From NCBI GenBank assembly GCA_946479515.1, contig CAMLGF010000005.1:1-64000 (forward strand): a stretch of DNA of 64,000 nucleotides, in the 5' to 3' direction. Under the pieces are notes generated by a model that was given only the letters and a program-made list of their open reading frames with translations, was not told where the DNA came from and did no database searches. Shown here in pieces: positions 61,665-64,000 of the stretch (its first letter is position 1; each line of letters opens with the position of its first letter). This DNA is from an uncultured Pseudomonadota bacterium (lineage in GTDB: Bacteria; Pseudomonadota; Gammaproteobacteria; Steroidobacterales; Steroidobacteraceae). Both the position numbers and the translations under genes were made by a program.

Positions 61665-62707
61665 GCGTCCTCGCACTGGCGCGCCCGGAAATCGTCGCGC
61701 TCAAGGCCTATGCGCATGCCAGTTGGGATCCGGCATTCGACCGACTGCACGCCAACGAATTGCCGTGGCGCGCTGAAACCGATCGGTCCCTGGCCGGATT
61801 GAACCGCTACCCCGAACCGCACCCGCACGTGCTGGCCCAGCGCCTGGCCGAACTCTATGGCGTGAGTGCCGATCGGCTGCTGCCGGGCCGAGGCAGCGAC
61901 GAATCCATCGATCTGCTGTTGCGCGGTTTCTGTCGCGCCGGCATCGACAACGTCGTCATCTGCCCGCCCACTTTCGGCATGTATGCCGTCGCCGCGCGTA
62001 TCCAGGGCGCTCTGGTTCGCGAGGTGCCGCTGCATGCCGACCAGGGTTACGCGTTGGACCCCGATGCCGTGCTCGCCGCCTGCGACGAGCGCACGCGCAT
62101 CGTGTTCCTGTGCAGCCCCAACAATCCCACCGGCAACGCCATGGACCCGGCGGGCATCGACAAGCTGCTACGCGCGCTCGCCGGGCGCGCGCTGGTGGCC
62201 GTCGACGAGGCCTACATCGAATTCTCGGGCGATGCGTCGCTCACCCGCCGGCTGCAGGAATTCCCGCATCTCGTGGTGCTGCGTACGTTGTCCAAGGCCT
62301 ATGGGCTGGCGGGGGCACGCGTCGGCTCGCTGCTTGGCGCGCCTGAGCTGATCGATCTGCTCGCCAAAGTGATACCGCCCTATTCCATACCGCAGCTCAC
62401 CATCGAGGCCGTGCTGGCGACGCTCGCGCCGCCGCAGGTCGCCATCCAGCGCGAGCGCGTCCGGCAGGTGCGAGCCGAGCGCGAACGGCTGCGGGCCGGG
62501 CTCGCGAACGCACGCGGATTGCTGAGGCTCTGGCCAAGCGTGGCGAATTTCCTGCTGGCGGACTTCGCTTCCGCCGACGAGGTGCTCGACAAGGCCAGGA
62601 ATGCGAAACTGCTGATCCGCGACATGCGCAGCGTCTCACCGCATTCCCTGCGCATTTCCGTCGGCACCCCCGAACAGAACGACCGCCTGATCCGGAGCCT
62701 CGCATGA
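61661..62707 (+). CDS. hisC: histidinol-phosphate aminotransferase
   Basis: A 348-residue class I/II PLP transaminase. It has NRYPEPHPHVLAQRLAELYG, LLPGRGSDESIDLLLRGFC, CSPNNPTGNAM, VDEAYIEFSG and the PLP lysine in RTLSKAYGLAGARVGSLLG. Starts and stops overlap hisD and hisB by four bases each, giving a translationally coupled series. Confidence 0.96.
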   Translation: MSVLALARPEIVALKAYAHASWDPAFDRLHANELPWRAETDRSLAGLNRYPEPHPHVLAQRLAELYGVSADRLLPGRGSDESIDLLLRGFCRAGIDNVVICPPTFGMYAVAARIQGALVREVPLHADQGYALDPDAVLAACDERTRIVFLCSPNNPTGNAMDPAGIDKLLRALAGRALVAVDEAYIEFSGDASLTRRLQEFPHLVVLRTLSKAYGLAGARVGSLLGAPELIDLLAKVIPPYSIPQLTIEAVLATLAPPQVAIQRERVRQVRAERERLRAGLANARGLLRLWPSVANFLLADFASADEVLDKARNAKLLIRDMRSVSPHSLRISVGTPEQNDRLIRSLA

Positions 62708-63774
62708 GCCTGACCAAAGTGCTGTTCATCGATCGTGACGGCACGCTCATCGAAGAGCCGCCGGATGAACAGGTGGACGCCATCGAGAAGATCCGCTTCA
62801 TGCCGGACGTGTTCGCCGCCTTGAAGCAGGCGCGCGCGCTGGGCTTTCAGCTGGCCATGGTGACCAACCAGGATGGACTGGGCGGCGAATCCTTCCCGCA
62901 GAAGAACTTCGACGTGCCGCATCAGTTCATGATGGATGCCTTCAGCTCACAGGGCGTGGAGTTCGACGCGGTGTTCATCTGCCCGCATCGCAGGCACGAT
63001 GGCTGCGACTGCCGCAAACCCAAGATCAAGCTGGTGGAGGACTTCGTGCGCGACCGGCAGGTCGACCTCGCCCGCAGCGTGATGATCGGCGATCGCGACA
63101 CCGACCTGGAATTCGCGAAGAACCTGGGTGTCCGCGGCATTCGCGTGCGCCGCCACGGTTCCGCCGAGGAGACCTGGCCGGCGGTGCTGCGCGCGCTGTG
63201 CGAGCGCCGGACGCGCGTCCAGCGCAAGACCCGCGAAACCGACATCGAAGTGCGGGTGAATCTGGATGCCACGTCGCCCGTGAAGATCGTCACCGGCATC
63301 GGCTTCTTCGATCACATGCTGGAGCAGATCGCCAAGCACGGCGGCTTCGCGCTCGAGCTCGACTGCAAGGGCGACCTCGAGATCGACGAGCATCACACGG
63401 TCGAAGATTGCGCGCTGGCGCTCGGCGAGGCGCTGCGCACGGCGCTCGGCGACAAGGTGGGCATCGCCCGTTACGGCTTCGTGCTGCCCATGGACGAAGC
63501 GCAGGTGCGCGTGGCCCTCGACCTGTCCGGACGAGCCTATGGCGTGTTCGAAGGCAAGTTCAGCCGCGAGGCGGTCGGCGGCCTGCCGACCGAGCTCGTG
63601 CCTCACTTCTTCAAATCGCTGGCGGAGGCTCTCAAGGCCGCGCTGCACGTGACCATCACCGGGGAAAACACCCATCACATGATCGAAGCCTGTTTCAAGG
63701 GTGTAGGCCGCGCGCTCCGCCAGGCCTTCCGTCGCGAAGGCGCGGAACTGCCGTCGACCAAGGGCGTGCTGTGA
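62704..63774 (+). CDS. hisB: bifunctional histidinol-phosphatase / imidazoleglycerol-phosphate dehydratase
   Basis: A 356-residue fusion. Residues 1-about 165 are a HAD phosphatase with Asp10 and Asp12 in FIDRDGTLIEEPP, and a zinc loop with cysteines in CPHRRHDGCDCRKPK. Residues about 167-356 are the dehydratase with FFDHMLEQIAKHG, DEHHTVEDCALALGEAL and late HFFKSLAEALKAALHV / HHMIEACFKGVGRAL. The fusion is the gammaproteobacterial form. It overlaps hisC and hisH. Confidence 0.96.
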   Translation: MSLTKVLFIDRDGTLIEEPPDEQVDAIEKIRFMPDVFAALKQARALGFQLAMVTNQDGLGGESFPQKNFDVPHQFMMDAFSSQGVEFDAVFICPHRRHDGCDCRKPKIKLVEDFVRDRQVDLARSVMIGDRDTDLEFAKNLGVRGIRVRRHGSAEETWPAVLRALCERRTRVQRKTRETDIEVRVNLDATSPVKIVTGIGFFDHMLEQIAKHGGFALELDCKGDLEIDEHHTVEDCALALGEALRTALGDKVGIARYGFVLPMDEAQVRVALDLSGRAYGVFEGKFSREAVGGLPTELVPHFFKSLAEALKAALHVTITGENTHHMIEACFKGVGRALRQAFRREGAELPSTKGVL

Positions 63775-64000
63775 GCGCCGTCGCCATCATCGACAGCGGC
63801 GGCGCCAACATCGCGTCGCTGCGCGCCGCGCTCGGCAGGCTCGGCGCCGAGTCGGTCGTCACCAGCGATGCGGCGGTCATCCAGCGTGCCCCGCGGGTGC
63901 TGCTCCCGGGCGTCGGCTCGGCGCAGAACGCCATGCTGCGGCTGCGCAGCGCCGGACTCGATCAAGTCATTCCCACGCTCAAACAACCCCTGCTGGGTAT
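63771..64000 (+). CDS. hisH: imidazole glycerol phosphate synthase glutaminase subunit (partial)
   Basis: The first 76 residues of HisH, cut by the window end. It starts with GTG overlapping the hisB stop (GTGA). It reads AIIDSGGANIASLRAALGRL and VLLPGVGSAQNAM, the N-terminus of the class I glutamine amidotransferase. The nucleophilic Cys lies beyond the end. hisA, hisF and hisI presumably follow. Confidence 0.92.
   Translation, partial: MSAVAIIDSGGANIASLRAALGRLGAESVVTSDAAVIQRAPRVLLPGVGSAQNAMLRLRSAGLDQVIPTLKQPLLG

Noticed and set aside
1..64000. tRNA, rRNA, CRISPR arrays, insertion sequences or prophage genes
   Set aside because: No cloverleaf-like block, repeat-spacer pattern, transposase, integrase or phage structural gene was recognised on either strand.

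Overview
This is a high-GC chromosomal window that reads like a free-living gammaproteobacterium near the Xanthomonadales/Nevskiales/Steroidobacterales branch. That placement is inferred from a bifunctional HisB, a TrpR/YerC-type gene directly before hisG, a SAM-I riboswitch before metX-metB, a MetX-type homoserine acyltransferase, a paired UvrD-like helicase and Fe-S PD-(D/E)XK repair protein, and the holB-tmk-mltG-pabC-fabF-acpP-fabG-fabD order. Almost everything is vertically inherited-looking core metabolism. I see no phage, transposon, CRISPR array, rRNA or tRNA.

Layout. 1-4770 is the most accessory-looking part: a small membrane peptide, a small periplasmic protein, a large secreted S8 protease with a GlyGly-CTERM tail, an unknown 120-residue protein, and a stand-alone TIR-like (MTH538/DUF1863, ThsB-type) protein divergent from an endonuclease/exonuclease/phosphatase enzyme. 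4774-7942 holds a fused beta-oxidation enzyme and a cyclic-nucleotide-binding/rhodanese fusion. 7987-16744 (minus) is the PilZ-holB-tmk-mltG-pabC-pabB-fabF-acpP-fabG-fabD cluster; the usual rpmF-plsX-fabH end is absent. 16770-23159 has a rhombosortase divergent from the type II secretion genes gspGHIJKLMN; gspCDEF are not here. 23169-34097 (minus) holds the helicase/nuclease pair, an AlaA-type aminotransferase and a peptide ABC transporter without a binding protein. 34159-39252 contains etfBA, a peroxiredoxin, an ankyrin lipoprotein, HMG-CoA lyase and a divergent CaiB-type CoA transferase. 39328-44444 (minus) is tonB-exbB-exbD-exbD followed by two tandem TPR proteins. 44720-49122 (minus) has ilvD, an MFS transporter and a leucyl aminopeptidase. 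49208-56193 (plus) is ilvC-leuA-ilvE-leuCDB behind an apparent transcription attenuator. 56194-58980 (minus) is a DUF2007 gene and metX-metB behind the riboswitch. 59094-64000 (plus) is a TrpR-like regulator and hisGDCB-hisH, cut by the window end.

How the parts fit. Three amino-acid routes each carry a different visible control device: an attenuator with a Val/Leu-rich leader peptide (ilv-leu), a SAM-I riboswitch (met), and a TrpR-like protein with overlapping palindromes at its own promoter (his). The S8 protease, rhombosortase and type II secretion genes form a plausible export and surface-sorting route: the protease carries the tail the rhombosortase is expected to cut. Several genes have a -10-like box only 6-9 bases before the start codon, which suggests leaderless transcripts are common in this genome. 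The best candidates for something less described are the TIR-like/EEP pair, the TonB-linked tandem TPR proteins, and a sharply AT-rich patch inside the CoA-transferase gene.
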